Source: Candidatus Saccharimonadota bacterium
GTDB taxonomy: Bacteria; Patescibacteriota; Saccharimonadia; Saccharimonadales; Saccharimonadaceae
Length of the DNA: 14,254 bases
Direction of reading: 5' to 3'
Assembly: GCA_016199685.1 (NCBI GenBank)
Contig: JACQGD010000020.1
Location: 1 to 14,254 of the forward strand
The position numbers and the translations under genes were made by a program. Of this stretch, positions 1 to 6,085 are shown piece after piece. How positions within the stretch are numbered: the first letter of the stretch is position 1; every line of letters starts with the position of its first letter. The notes beneath the pieces were generated by a model that did not search any database, was not told where the DNA came from, and was given only the letters and a program-made list of their open reading frames with translations.

Positions 1-2
1 GC

Positions 3-113
3 CCGGGGGCGGGCGCTGAGGGCGGTCAGCCGGCGCCGGCAGCCATGAACACGGCCGGTGCCGGCGCGGCTGGCGGGACGCCTGCGGCTGTGGCAGGGGC
101 GAATGCGGCCTAA
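3..113 (+). CDS. 3' end of an unidentified gene encoding an Ala/Gly/Pro-rich tail (partial)
   Basis: An open frame enters from the left edge and ends at a TAA at 111-113. The 36 visible residues are almost only Ala, Gly, Pro, Thr and a few polar residues (for example GAEGGQPAPAAMNTAGAG), a disordered low-complexity C-terminal tail of the sort seen on chaperones and ribosome-associated proteins. The stretch is much richer in G+C than anything else in the window. Only seven bases separate the stop from the tRNA at 121 and no promoter is visible between them, so the tRNA may be processed out of the 3' end of this mRNA. The family cannot be identified from the tail. Because only composition and an open frame support it, it could also be noncoding. 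Confidence 0.45.
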   Translation, partial: PGAGAEGGQPAPAAMNTAGAGAAGGTPAAVAGANAA

Positions 114-120
114 GAATTAA

Positions 121-238
<118 letters not shown>

Positions 239-248
239 AAATGAAAGA

Positions 249-290
249 CCCCGCGAGGTCTCCCACTTTCGTAGTAGGGACCTTGCGGGG
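249..290 (-). terminator. Terminator stem-loop downstream of the 306-1106 gene
   Basis: On the minus strand CCCCGCAAGGTCC pairs with GGACCTCGCGGGG-type sequence (CCCCGC-AGGTC arms, one G-U pair and a small bulge), followed by TCTTTCATTT. It lies between the stop of the minus-strand gene and the bidirectional terminator at 194-238, giving this transcript two terminators in tandem. Confidence 0.65.
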
Positions 291-293
291 TGT

Positions 294-311
294 GCCTGAG
301 AAAACTCAGGC
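294..311 (-). other. Perfect 7-bp stem-loop over the stop codon of the 306-1106 gene
   Basis: GCCTGAG and CTCAGGC form a perfect seven-pair stem with a four-base loop (301-304). The stop codon (306-308) lies inside one arm. The neighbouring two cassettes also have a stem-loop next to the stop and ahead of the terminator, so it may be a shared mRNA 3'-end element. Function unknown. Confidence 0.6.
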
Positions 312-1106
312 GGATTGAAAGGTCTCGGGTCTGACGCCGAGAGCTGTGAGTCGGAGAATGGTGAACGCAAATCCACGGCGGATCCAGACGGCGCCAGGGT
401 TCCGACGTGTTCTGATCTTGAAACCACCTTGATTGGTGGCGAAGACCTCGGGGTTTTTACCCTTGATCTCGTCGTCATCGGTTGCTTCGACCACATCGAC
501 GCGTTGCTGAGTGACGAGGTTGTCGCCTCTCGAGGACAGGTAGTCTCGGTGACCCGAGAAGTTCCAGTAGTCGGTGACGAGCTCGATCGCATCGATCGTC
601 TTGGCGAGCCCAGCGACTTCCGCAAGACTCTCCAACCGTACCCAGCCGTTCCCGCGAGACTTGTCGCAGGCGCGGACATACTCCGGCCTCGGAATGGGAA
701 TCGACTGGCCGAGTTCGCCCTTGTGAATCTGTCGGGAGTGCAGGAGAATCCTGCGTCCGACGGGTTCGACGTGAAGGCAACCCGGAGGGCGTACGGCTTT
801 ATCTGCAGTGACGAACCCGAACGGTTTGTCACTGATGAAGAGCATATTGTCGGCTCCCCTGGTGGTGTCGAGTGAGACTGTTTCCAGTTCACTGTGATTG
901 ATTCCGACGAGCCACTTCGTGTAGAAGCCCGACATGTTCATGATCCACTTTCCGTTTGGAACAACGCGAGCTTCCTTGCTGTCGACGTAGTCTTCGTTGC
1001 TGTCGAGCCATGCGCGCGAGCGCGGCTTGCGGCCGGCTTTGATCTCGGGATCGAGAATGCGAGTGCTGATCATGTAGGTGCGGCCATCGATTGTCAGTGT
1101 AACCAT
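306..1106 (-). CDS. Unknown 266-aa protein, first of three single-gene cassettes
   Basis: The minus strand encodes 266 residues with a balanced, soluble-protein composition (many Arg, Asp, aromatic residues; no membrane segment or signal peptide). I do not recognise a family. Readable stretches include an N-terminal beta-like start (MVTLTIDGRTYMISTRI), several Trp/Tyr-rich patches (KWIMNMSGFYTKWLVG, VTDYWNFSGHRDY) and a basic C terminus. It is preferred over open frames on the other strand because a consensus promoter (1247-1275), an SD and terminators all point this way. The SD AAAGGAG touches the ATG with no spacer, which is unusual; a CTG at codon 4 would be nine bases away, so the true start is not certain. 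The CDS is GC-rich (36 of 60 bases G or C at 481-540, hand count) between AT-rich flanks. Confidence 0.75.
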   Translation of the reverse strand: MVTLTIDGRTYMISTRILDPEIKAGRKPRSRAWLDSNEDYVDSKEARVVPNGKWIMNMSGFYTKWLVGINHSELETVSLDTTRGADNMLFISDKPFGFVTADKAVRPPGCLHVEPVGRRILLHSRQIHKGELGQSIPIPRPEYVRACDKSRGNGWVRLESLAEVAGLAKTIDAIELVTDYWNFSGHRDYLSSRGDNLVTQQRVDVVEATDDDEIKGKNPEVFATNQGGFKIRTRRNPGAVWIRRGFAFTILRLTALGVRPETFQSA

Positions 1107-1175
1107 CTCCTTTGCGATACTATGTGTGTTTTCGTGAAGCGTATCGCCACCCCACGAATCTGCTACCGATGTAGC
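1107..1175 (-). promoter_or_regulatory. Structured 5' leader with H-type pseudoknot topology before the SD
   Basis: Read 5'->3' on the minus strand: a hairpin GCTAC-atcg-GTAGC (1175-1162); then TTCGTG (1158-1153), GCGATAC (1147-1141), CACGAA (1136-1131), and GTATCGC (1120-1114), followed at once by AAAGGAG and ATG. TTCGTG pairs with CACGAA and GCGATAC pairs with GTATCGC, both perfectly, and the two stems interlock, the arrangement of an H-type pseudoknot with an A-rich third loop (AACACACATA). The second stem's 3' arm abuts the SD, a position suited to control of ribosome access. The pairing is seen directly; a regulatory or riboswitch-like role is inference and no known riboswitch class is recognised. 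Confidence 0.45.
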
Positions 1176-1246
1176 GAAAAGAACTGACTTACAAGTAAAT
1201 CAACTCTTCTCACTACACCGTAGCAATGTGTAAAGGTACTAATACT

Positions 1247-1275
1247 ATATTAGCATAAAAACTATAAAAAGTCAA
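1247..1275 (-). promoter_or_regulatory. Promoter for the 306-1106 gene
   Basis: Minus strand: TTGACT (1275-1270), 17-base spacer, TAATAT (1252-1247), with TGC immediately before the -10 as an extended -10 element. The predicted start near 1240 gives a leader of roughly 130 bases. Confidence 0.75.
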
Positions 1276-1307
1276 TAAGCACGAGATTCATACTCAAGTG
1301 TGTGGCA

Positions 1308-1333
1308 ATTAAAAACACCCTTGAAATAGGGTG
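1308..1333 (-). terminator. Intrinsic terminator of the 1379-1672 gene
   Basis: Minus strand: CACCC, eight-base loop, GGGTG, then TTTTTAATT. It shares the core GGGTGTTTTTA with the terminator of the next cassette at 1790-1810. Confidence 0.8.
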
Positions 1334-1340
1334 GGGTGGA

Positions 1341-1376
1341 GCTCGGTAGGAATGACGGGCGTCATTCCTACCGAGC
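1341..1376 (-). other. Perfect 16-bp inverted repeat between stop codon and terminator
   Basis: GCTCGGTAGGAATGAC (1341-1356) is repeated in inverted orientation at 1361-1376 with a four-base centre. It starts two bases after the stop codon of the minus-strand gene and precedes a separate U-tract terminator, so it is not needed as the terminator itself. It may stabilise the mRNA 3' end or be a protein or RNA target; no function is established. Confidence 0.75.
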
Positions 1377-1378
1377 GG

Positions 1379-1672
1379 TCAGACCGCGTGCGCGTGTTCG
1401 ACGACCGATGTGCCCGCAGCTTCTGCACAGATTCGATCGAAGAGGTCATCGACATTGACATCTCGCCACGACACAGCGGTGACGATGATCTCGTCGCCGG
1501 GCTTGTCGTCGACGGAACTTGTAACGATACTGTTTCGCTTGCCGTTCAGGCCGAACATGACGCGATTTCTCGCCTCCTGTGGACTGTCGGGAACTTCGAC
1601 GGAGCGTGAGTACGGGTCGAGCTCGCGTCCACAGTGTGTGAACTCGAGGCGGATCTGCACGATATGTGTCAT
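1379..1672 (-). CDS. Unknown 97-aa protein, second cassette
   Basis: A 97-residue soluble protein starting MTHIVQIRLEF and ending in a short His/Val-rich tail (VVEHAHAV). The ATG at 1672 is chosen because GGGAG lies six bases upstream; an ATG 27 bases further upstream in the same frame has no SD. Alternating hydrophobic residues (HIVQIRLEF, NSIVTSSV, DEIIVTAVSW) suggest beta strands, and the C-terminal third (VDDLFDRICAEAAG) looks helical, so a small alpha/beta fold is likely. I do not recognise a family. It has its own promoter, leader hairpins, and terminator and is therefore monocistronic. Confidence 0.72.
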   Translation of the reverse strand: MTHIVQIRLEFTHCGRELDPYSRSVEVPDSPQEARNRVMFGLNGKRNSIVTSSVDDKPGDEIIVTAVSWRDVNVDDLFDRICAEAAGTSVVEHAHAV

Positions 1673-1692
1673 CAGATACTCCCGATGATTTT

Positions 1693-1734
1693 GTGACAAT
1701 CTGTCACTGTGTACGAACCGGTCGAGCGACTGGT
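1693..1734 (-). promoter_or_regulatory. Two stem-loops in the leader of the 1379-1672 gene
   Basis: Minus strand: ACCAGTC-gctc-GACCGGT (1734-1717, one mismatch) followed by GTGACA-gat-TGTCAC (1707-1693, perfect), between promoter and SD. The arrangement parallels the leaders of the two neighbouring cassettes. Regulation is inferred only. Confidence 0.5.
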
Positions 1735-1743
1735 CTTAGGGAA

Positions 1744-1771
1744 ATTATATCATTATACTTGCATAAGTCAA
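1744..1771 (-). promoter_or_regulatory. Promoter for the 1379-1672 gene
   Basis: Minus strand: TTGACT (1771-1766), 16-base spacer, TATAAT (1749-1744). A second TATAAT copy lies in the spacer (1757-1752) but is too close to the -35 to be used with it. Confidence 0.75.
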
Positions 1772-1789
1772 TCGAAGGCGGTGGATGAA

Positions 1790-1810
1790 TAAAAACACCC
1801 TGCTAGGGTG
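1790..1810 (-). terminator. Intrinsic terminator of the 1887-2165 gene
   Basis: Minus strand: CACCCT-agc-AGGGTG followed by TTTTTATT, a textbook compact terminator. Confidence 0.85.
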
Positions 1811-1821
1811 AATGTAGAGGC

Positions 1822-1858
1822 GGACCTCTCGTAAGTCTATGTGACTCACGAGAGGTCC
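1822..1858 (-). other. Perfect 11-bp stem-loop between the 1887-2165 gene and its terminator
   Basis: GGACCTCTCGT (1822-1832) and ACGAGAGGTCC (1848-1858) pair perfectly, with three further possible pairs (gtc/gac) in the loop. It lies 28 bases past the stop and ahead of the separate terminator, the same order as in the neighbouring cassettes. Confidence 0.7.
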
Positions 1859-1886
1859 TGTGGATGAAGGAGGGTCGCGCGTGAGA

Positions 1887-2165
1887 TTAGATCTCGTTGA
1901 CCGCTGCTCCATGGATCTGCCTGAGTTCGGCAACGACCGCTTCGTACACCTCGTTCGCGTCATGCTTGGAGGTGAGTTCGAAGTGGATCAGGTCGTGGTC
2001 GTCGCGAAAGTAGTGAATGCCACGCGTATGGCAGAACTTCGGGAAGTGGCCGTGAATTCGACTCACAGGTATGGTCTTCGTTCTGATGACGATGTCTGTG
2101 CTCGATTCGATCAATCCGTCGTCGGACTCGACGAACGGCTGATGTAGGACGATCTTTGCAGCCAT
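1887..2165 (-). CDS. Unknown 92-aa protein, third cassette
   Basis: A 92-residue soluble protein (MAAKIVLHQPF... to AAVNEI). SD GAAGGAG lies five bases before the ATG, a strong match. It is rich in His, Asp, and Glu in the middle (HGHFPKFCHTRGIHYFRDDHD) and ends in an amphipathic helix (ANEVYEAVVAELRQIHGA). The His/Cys/Asp cluster could bind a metal, but no recognised motif is present and no family is assigned. Promoter, leader hairpins, trailer stem-loop and terminator are all its own. Confidence 0.75.
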   Translation of the reverse strand: MAAKIVLHQPFVESDDGLIESSTDIVIRTKTIPVSRIHGHFPKFCHTRGIHYFRDDHDLIHFELTSKHDANEVYEAVVAELRQIHGAAVNEI

Positions 2166-2185
2166 AACAGCTCCTTCGGGTTTGT

Positions 2186-2221
2186 GTACTCAAAAGAGTA
2201 CAGGTACACGGATAGATCCGT
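2186..2221 (-). promoter_or_regulatory. Two stem-loops in the leader of the 1887-2165 gene
   Basis: Minus strand: ACGGA-tcta-TCCGT (2221-2208), then GTACTC-tttt-GAGTAC (2201-2186, perfect), both between promoter and SD. Third instance of a two-hairpin leader in this island. Confidence 0.5.
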
Positions 2222-2229
2222 TGTATATA

Positions 2230-2258
2230 ATTATAGCATAAATACAATAAATAATCAA
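2230..2258 (-). promoter_or_regulatory. Promoter for the 1887-2165 gene
   Basis: Minus strand: TTGATT (2258-2253), 17-base spacer ending TATGC, TATAAT (2235-2230). The TGC before the -10 matches the extended -10 seen at 1247 and 6038. Confidence 0.8.
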
Positions 2259-2272
2259 ATATAATAGGGGAG

Positions 2273-3643
2273 TTAGCTGAGTTTTGCAGCGGCAACGCGA
2301 ATAGCTTCGCTCCAGCTAAGGAATGCATGAGGAGTTGCAGCGATATCTGCAGCAGTCATGTTGTGCTTGAGTGCAAGCGCAAGTTCATGGATAAGCTCAC
2401 TTGCATGCGGTGCCATAATTGTCGCGCCGAGCAGAACGCCTTTTTTGTCGGTGATCAGCTTCACGAAACCGTCGCGGAAGTCACTGGTATTGCTCCGTGA
2501 AATAAGATTGAGCGGCGCAACTGACTTACGTATATCGAGATCACGTTTGATGCAATCGTCTTCAGTAAGACCAACTGATGCGATGCCAGGGTGTGTAAAG
2601 ACGAGGCTTGGTGTCGCGGTATAGTCGGGAACCATTTTATTCTTCGAGAAGATGTTGTGTACGGCAACACGGCTCTCGAGGAGTGCGGTGTGAGTGTAGC
2701 TATGTCGACCAAGTACATCACCAGCGGCATAGATGTGTTTCGCCGATGTCTGAAGATGACTATTTACCTCGATACCTTTTGCAGTGTACTCAACGCCGGC
2801 GTTTTCGAGACCGAGATCAACAGTAGCAGAGCGGCCAGCGGCGATGAGAATTTCATCGACACGAAGAGAATGTTCAACACCACCTCGGTTGTATGTGACA
2901 CGTTTTGCGATGTTTTCTTTTTCGATGGCAAGGGTGCGAGTGTGGGTGAGGGCAGTCACCCCTTTTTGCTCGTGAAGTGACTTCTCTATCCCCTCCCCTA
3001 CCTCACTGTCATATCCTGGAAGGAGGCGAGCGGCGATGTCAGCAATATAGACTTTAGTTCCAAAAATTGCCATGAGCTGGGCAAGCTCGATACCGGTAGT
3101 GCCGCCACCAATAATATACAGCGTCTTTGGTGGTTTCAGCGCTTCAAGCACAGTTCGAGGTGTCAGATAGGCGACTTCATCGATACCCTGAATTTGTGGA
3201 GGTGTCCAGTGTGATCCTGTGGCGATAAGGAAGTTCTCGGCCGACAGATGGCGGCGGTTTACACTGACTTCATGTGGAGTAAGAAAATGAGCAGCTCCTT
3301 GGAATGTAGCGATACCTTGCTGTTCGTAGTAGCGGCGATTGCCCCCTGCTCCAGTACGTTTAACGGCAAGTTCTTTCCAGGCACGAAGCGACGGATAGTT
3401 GTAGCTCATCGTACTCGAACGAAGACCAAAGCGGGCGCCAAGTTTTGCTTCGTCGTAGAGCTGTGCAGCATGGAGCAATGCTTTCGTCGGCACATCGCTC
3501 CAGTTTGGACTATCGCCACCAAATGTATCGGCCTCAATAATTGCAACGCGTTTGCCGTCGCGTGCAGCGATCGTTGCCGCAGCACTTCCTCCGGCTCCAC
3601 TGCCGATAACTATCAGGTCGTAATCATATTTTACTTTTGCCAT
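2273..3643 (-). CDS. Pyridine nucleotide-disulfide oxidoreductase-like flavoprotein lacking the redox cysteines
   Basis: 456 residues, the usual length for the dihydrolipoamide dehydrogenase/mercuric reductase family. Visible parts: N-terminal FAD dinucleotide fold (IVIGSGAGG, residues 11-19), a second nucleotide-binding fold (IIGGGTTGIE), the second FAD motif (YAAGDV), and a C-terminal dimerisation domain. The family's redox motif GGxCxxxxCxPxK reads GGDSPNWSDVPTK, so both cysteines are replaced (S45, D50), and the C-terminal HAHPTLSE-type motif reads HAFLSWSE, replacing the catalytic His with Phe441. FAD and NAD(P)H binding should remain but disulfide chemistry should not. It might be an NAD(P)H oxidase, a quinone or small-molecule reductase, or a sensor. 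It is the last gene of a three-gene operon; its SD TAAGGAG includes the stop codon of the ATP-cone gene, so translation is probably coupled. Confidence 0.93.
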   Translation of the reverse strand: MAKVKYDYDLIVIGSGAGGSAAATIAARDGKRVAIIEADTFGGDSPNWSDVPTKALLHAAQLYDEAKLGARFGLRSSTMSYNYPSLRAWKELAVKRTGAGGNRRYYEQQGIATFQGAAHFLTPHEVSVNRRHLSAENFLIATGSHWTPPQIQGIDEVAYLTPRTVLEALKPPKTLYIIGGGTTGIELAQLMAIFGTKVYIADIAARLLPGYDSEVGEGIEKSLHEQKGVTALTHTRTLAIEKENIAKRVTYNRGGVEHSLRVDEILIAAGRSATVDLGLENAGVEYTAKGIEVNSHLQTSAKHIYAAGDVLGRHSYTHTALLESRVAVHNIFSKNKMVPDYTATPSLVFTHPGIASVGLTEDDCIKRDLDIRKSVAPLNLISRSNTSDFRDGFVKLITDKKGVLLGATIMAPHASELIHELALALKHNMTAADIAATPHAFLSWSEAIRVAAAKLS

Positions 3644-3657
3644 ATTTTTGGTGCTCC

Positions 3658-3969
3658 TTAGATAATTGTCCGGTGTTGTTCATAAAAGTAGGCTGCTTCT
3701 GGGTGGTAGACATTCAAATGTCGACTTGCGACGCGCCGCAGATCATCACTTGTCACCTCTGGTCGTGTCTCGAGCCATACAATGACGGCATCGGTAACAG
3801 CCCAAGCCGTCATGTCTGCCTCACCATCCGGTGTACGTACGCTCAAGCACGCAGCCCGAATACTCGCATGAAGTTTCTGAGGGACAAATGATTCAGTGGG
3901 GCGTTTACCTGCACGTTTGACAATGTCGATTGCCTTGCCAGTCTGGAGCTGAGTCGTTGCAGCGTTCAC
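3658..3969 (-). CDS. Stand-alone ATP-cone domain protein
   Basis: 103 residues that look like an ATP-cone, the nucleotide-sensing module found at the N terminus of ribonucleotide reductases and in NrdR. The family pattern V-K-R-x-G-x-x-x-x-F-x-x-x-K-L is seen at residues 17-33 (VKRAGKRPTESFVPQKL) followed by a helical region and a C-terminal VASRHLNVYHPEAAYFYEQH segment typical of the domain's last helix. No reductase or zinc-ribbon domain is attached. The start is a GTG whose G is the last base of the upstream gene's TAG stop (TAGTG), with GGGAGG six bases before it, so translation is coupled to the membrane protein. The context suggests a dATP/ATP-dependent control subunit for the membrane protein or flavoprotein, an inference. 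Confidence 0.82.
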   Translation of the reverse strand: MNAATTQLQTGKAIDIVKRAGKRPTESFVPQKLHASIRAACLSVRTPDGEADMTAWAVTDAVIVWLETRPEVTSDDLRRVASRHLNVYHPEAAYFYEQHRTII

Positions 3970-4691
3970 TACCGGCCTCCCGCTGCTGTAACTGTGACGG
4001 TGATTACTTGCTCGACGTACACGTATGCACCAAGAACGAGTAGTCCACTTCCGGCTGCGAACTGTAGAAAATGCTTATTTGTTTCGCGCCACCGTTGAAT
4101 GTGACTGAGCTTGTGGCCGCTCCCTATAAGTGCGCTGACAATAAGAAGCGGTGAGAGTGAGATGATTGTATAAAGAAGGATTCCGACAAGTTGCCACATT
4201 GGTGAGAGTTGAATCAATACGAGTGCGCTGACGATAATCGGTGCAGCAACGAAAAGAATTTCACCAGTCACAGTACTAAGCCCAAGTCCAAACGCTTCTG
4301 CCGATCGCTTGGTTGCCTTACTTCGTTCGTTGAGATGAAGTGCAACTGTACGTGGTACCCACAGCGTTGTTCCACGGCCTGGTCGATAGTAAAAGCGCCA
4401 TACAGAAATACCTACGCCGACTAAAACGCCGCATACGAGTGCCCAAAGTACCATTGGAAGATGGACGCCAAATACATTTGCTGCAAGATAGGCAGTAAAT
4501 GTGACGAGAAGCATTGTCATGACTCCGACGCCAACAGTAAAGCCTGTAACGAGGCGAAGGAGTCGACTGTGCGCAGTGCGTTTGCCAATAGCATGACCAC
4601 TCATAAGCGTAAGAACACTCACGCTTAGCTGAAAGCTAGCATGGATGAGTGCTGCAAAAGCGATAATTGCGAGACTACTTATGAGTGTCAT
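3969..4691 (-). CDS. Multi-pass membrane protein of unknown function, first gene of the flavoprotein operon
   Basis: 240 residues with about six hydrophobic segments (roughly residues 4-30, 45-72, 77-98, 130-160, 165-190, 210-232). The first contains a polar His-Ala-Ser-Phe-Gln patch (LIHASFQLSVSVLTL) and is followed by a basic loop, a layout reminiscent of LysE- or CcdA-type small transporters, but no cysteine pair or diagnostic motif is present, so no family is assigned. AAAGGA lies 12 bases before the ATG, a loose spacing. It overlaps the next gene by one base and is probably co-transcribed with it from the promoter at 4717-4746. Confidence 0.85.
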   Translation of the reverse strand: MTLISSLAIIAFAALIHASFQLSVSVLTLMSGHAIGKRTAHSRLLRLVTGFTVGVGVMTMLLVTFTAYLAANVFGVHLPMVLWALVCGVLVGVGISVWRFYYRPGRGTTLWVPRTVALHLNERSKATKRSAEAFGLGLSTVTGEILFVAAPIIVSALVLIQLSPMWQLVGILLYTIISLSPLLIVSALIGSGHKLSHIQRWRETNKHFLQFAAGSGLLVLGAYVYVEQVITVTVTAAGGR

Positions 4692-4716
4692 GTTTATTTT
4701 ATATCCTTTTACTCTA

Positions 4717-4746
4717 GTTATACCACAAGCGCTATCTGGTGGTCAA
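4717..4746 (-). promoter_or_regulatory. Promoter for the membrane protein/ATP-cone/flavoprotein operon
   Basis: Minus strand: TTGACC (4746-4741), 18-base spacer, TATAAC (4722-4717), about 26 bases before the ATG at 4691. It lies back-to-back with a plus-strand -10 candidate (4761-4766) for the divergent gene. Confidence 0.6.
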
Positions 4747-4760
4747 AGTTTTGACTATGG

Positions 4761-4766
4761 TATTAT
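4761..4766 (+). promoter_or_regulatory. Candidate -10 box for the 4796-5995 gene
   Basis: TATTAT, about 30 bases before the chosen start. No good -35 lies at the right distance; a TTGACT at 4751 is too near. Low confidence. Confidence 0.35.
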
Positions 4767-4795
4767 CATAAGAAGTATTTAAGGGAGATGTGATT

Positions 4796-5995
4796 GTGGA
4801 TGAACCTATAAAAGATAAGCCAGAGGTAGAGACGTCGTCCGACACTCAGAATGGCCGGCAAAATCAAATCGAAAATAGCGAAGTGTCAGATGAGCCGCGC
4901 GCATCAGATGTGTCATCACCGACGCAGATTCCTCCATTGCCTGAGTCGTCAGCGAGTGAGCCTGAAGCGCCTCTTGTTTCTGATACTGCTCCTACTCCGG
5001 CTGTCGCCCCAGTCGCATCAGTACCGCTGGAAGTGTCAAAATCAAGTCCGTCTGCGGGAGTAATCATTCTTCAGTGGCTTACCTATGCCTTCTGGGGATG
5101 GACGATTTTATCACTGGTTTGGCTTATTTTTATCGTCTTCGCGTCAATTTTTACCTCTATGGATACAAGCGATATGGTGCCATATGCTATCGCCGCAGTA
5201 CTCGTGTTGCTGCCAATCTCATTTATATGTGATATCTTTTACGGGAAACACGAACCACAAAAGAAAACAGGTGCGAGTATGGTTGTCATGGTGATCCATG
5301 CCGTTATTTTTGCATTATTTGGCATTGGCATGCTCATCACGGGTGTGTTGACCATTGTTCAATTAGCGATTGGCTCATCTTCGAATACAGACTTTCAAAA
5401 TGTATGGATTATAACGGCGTTTGTGAGTGCGGCTGTCTATGCGCTCACATTCCTTCGAACGCTTAATCCACTTCCAAAGCTCCGTCTTCCAAAAATCTTC
5501 CCAATTGCTATGGCAGTTATTGTTGGTGTATTTATTGTTGCTGGGTTTATTGGGCCGGTTGCTCAGGCGAGCCTGACGAAGAATGATCGTGTTATAGATG
5601 CAACGATAGATGACGTAAGTCGTGCAGTCGAAACCTATACCGACAAAAATAGTAAACTCCCTGCCTCGTTAGCGGATATCGATATCTCTGGCGACACAAA
5701 AGATGCTGTCGATCAAGGCCTCTATGTATATAAACCTGAAAATTCAGGACTTACTGCGACCGTTTTCAAACTTGATAAAAATAGTGCAGATGACATTTCT
5801 TCAAAGAGTACGGACTCAGCGGAAAATGAATATCGTTATCAACTCTGTGTTACGTATAAAAAGGCTGATCGTGACGGAGGCTATAGCTCGTATAGTAGCT
5901 CGCGCGAATATAGTTCATATCCCTATACTTCTGGACATCCAGCGGGCGAGGTATGCTATAAATTAAAGACTTCATCATATAATAGCTATAATTGA
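4796..5995 (+). CDS. Membrane protein with disordered N terminus and pilin-like C-terminal domain
   Basis: 399 residues. The first ~85 are hydrophilic, Ser/Pro/Glu-rich and probably disordered in the cytoplasm. Five hydrophobic segments follow (approximately residues 90-119, 127-148, 161-193, 202-221, 234-255). After the last, the stretch SLTKNDRVIDATIDDVSRAVETY...LPASLADI resembles the long-helix-plus-'LPxSLxDL' arrangement of type IV pilin/pseudopilin-like proteins of Patescibacteria, then a globular part with two cysteines (near 351 and 387) that could form a disulfide, and a Ser/Tyr-rich tail (SSYSSSREYSSYPY). Start: GTG at 4796 is eight bases from AAGGGAG, whereas the in-frame GTG at 4790 is only two bases away. 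Role unknown; surface or secretion-linked function is an inference. Confidence 0.85.
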   Translation: MDEPIKDKPEVETSSDTQNGRQNQIENSEVSDEPRASDVSSPTQIPPLPESSASEPEAPLVSDTAPTPAVAPVASVPLEVSKSSPSAGVIILQWLTYAFWGWTILSLVWLIFIVFASIFTSMDTSDMVPYAIAAVLVLLPISFICDIFYGKHEPQKKTGASMVVMVIHAVIFALFGIGMLITGVLTIVQLAIGSSSNTDFQNVWIITAFVSAAVYALTFLRTLNPLPKLRLPKIFPIAMAVIVGVFIVAGFIGPVAQASLTKNDRVIDATIDDVSRAVETYTDKNSKLPASLADIDISGDTKDAVDQGLYVYKPENSGLTATVFKLDKNSADDISSKSTDSAENEYRYQLCVTYKKADRDGGYSSYSSSREYSSYPYTSGHPAGEVCYKLKTSSYNSYN

Positions 5996-6014
5996 TAGAC
6001 ATATAAAAATACTA

Positions 6015-6043
6015 TTGCTTTTTTAACAAACTTATGCTAATAT
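6015..6043 (+). promoter_or_regulatory. Promoter for the 48-aa gene
   Basis: TTGCTT (6015-6020), 17-base spacer ending TTATGC, TAATAT (6038-6043). It closely resembles the promoter at 1247-1275 (TTGACT, T-rich spacer, TATGC-TAATAT). Confidence 0.7.
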
Positions 6044-6085
6044 AAGAATATTACCAAATAAAACAAACAAAGGTACAACAAACAA

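Noticed and set aside
315..875. 186-codon plus-strand open frame opposite the 306-1106 gene
   Set aside because: Its Asp/Val-rich product looks like an antisense shadow of a GC-rich gene; promoter, SD, and terminators all belong to the minus strand.
1341..1376. Insertion-sequence remnant or terminal inverted repeats
   Set aside because: The arms are four bases apart with no transposase or target-site duplication; a stem-loop is the simpler reading.
240..2260. Integron-like cassette array (attC sites at the inverted repeats)
   Set aside because: No GTTRRRY/RYYYAAC core sites are seen, each gene has its own promoter, and the stems differ in sequence and length.
2591..2980. Plus-strand frames opposite the flavoprotein gene
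   Set aside because: Shadows of a well-matched 456-aa family protein on the other strand.
4761..4786. TTGACT at 4751 as -35 for the 4796-5995 gene
   Set aside because: The only downstream -10 candidates lie at wrong distances (about 4 or 19 bases).
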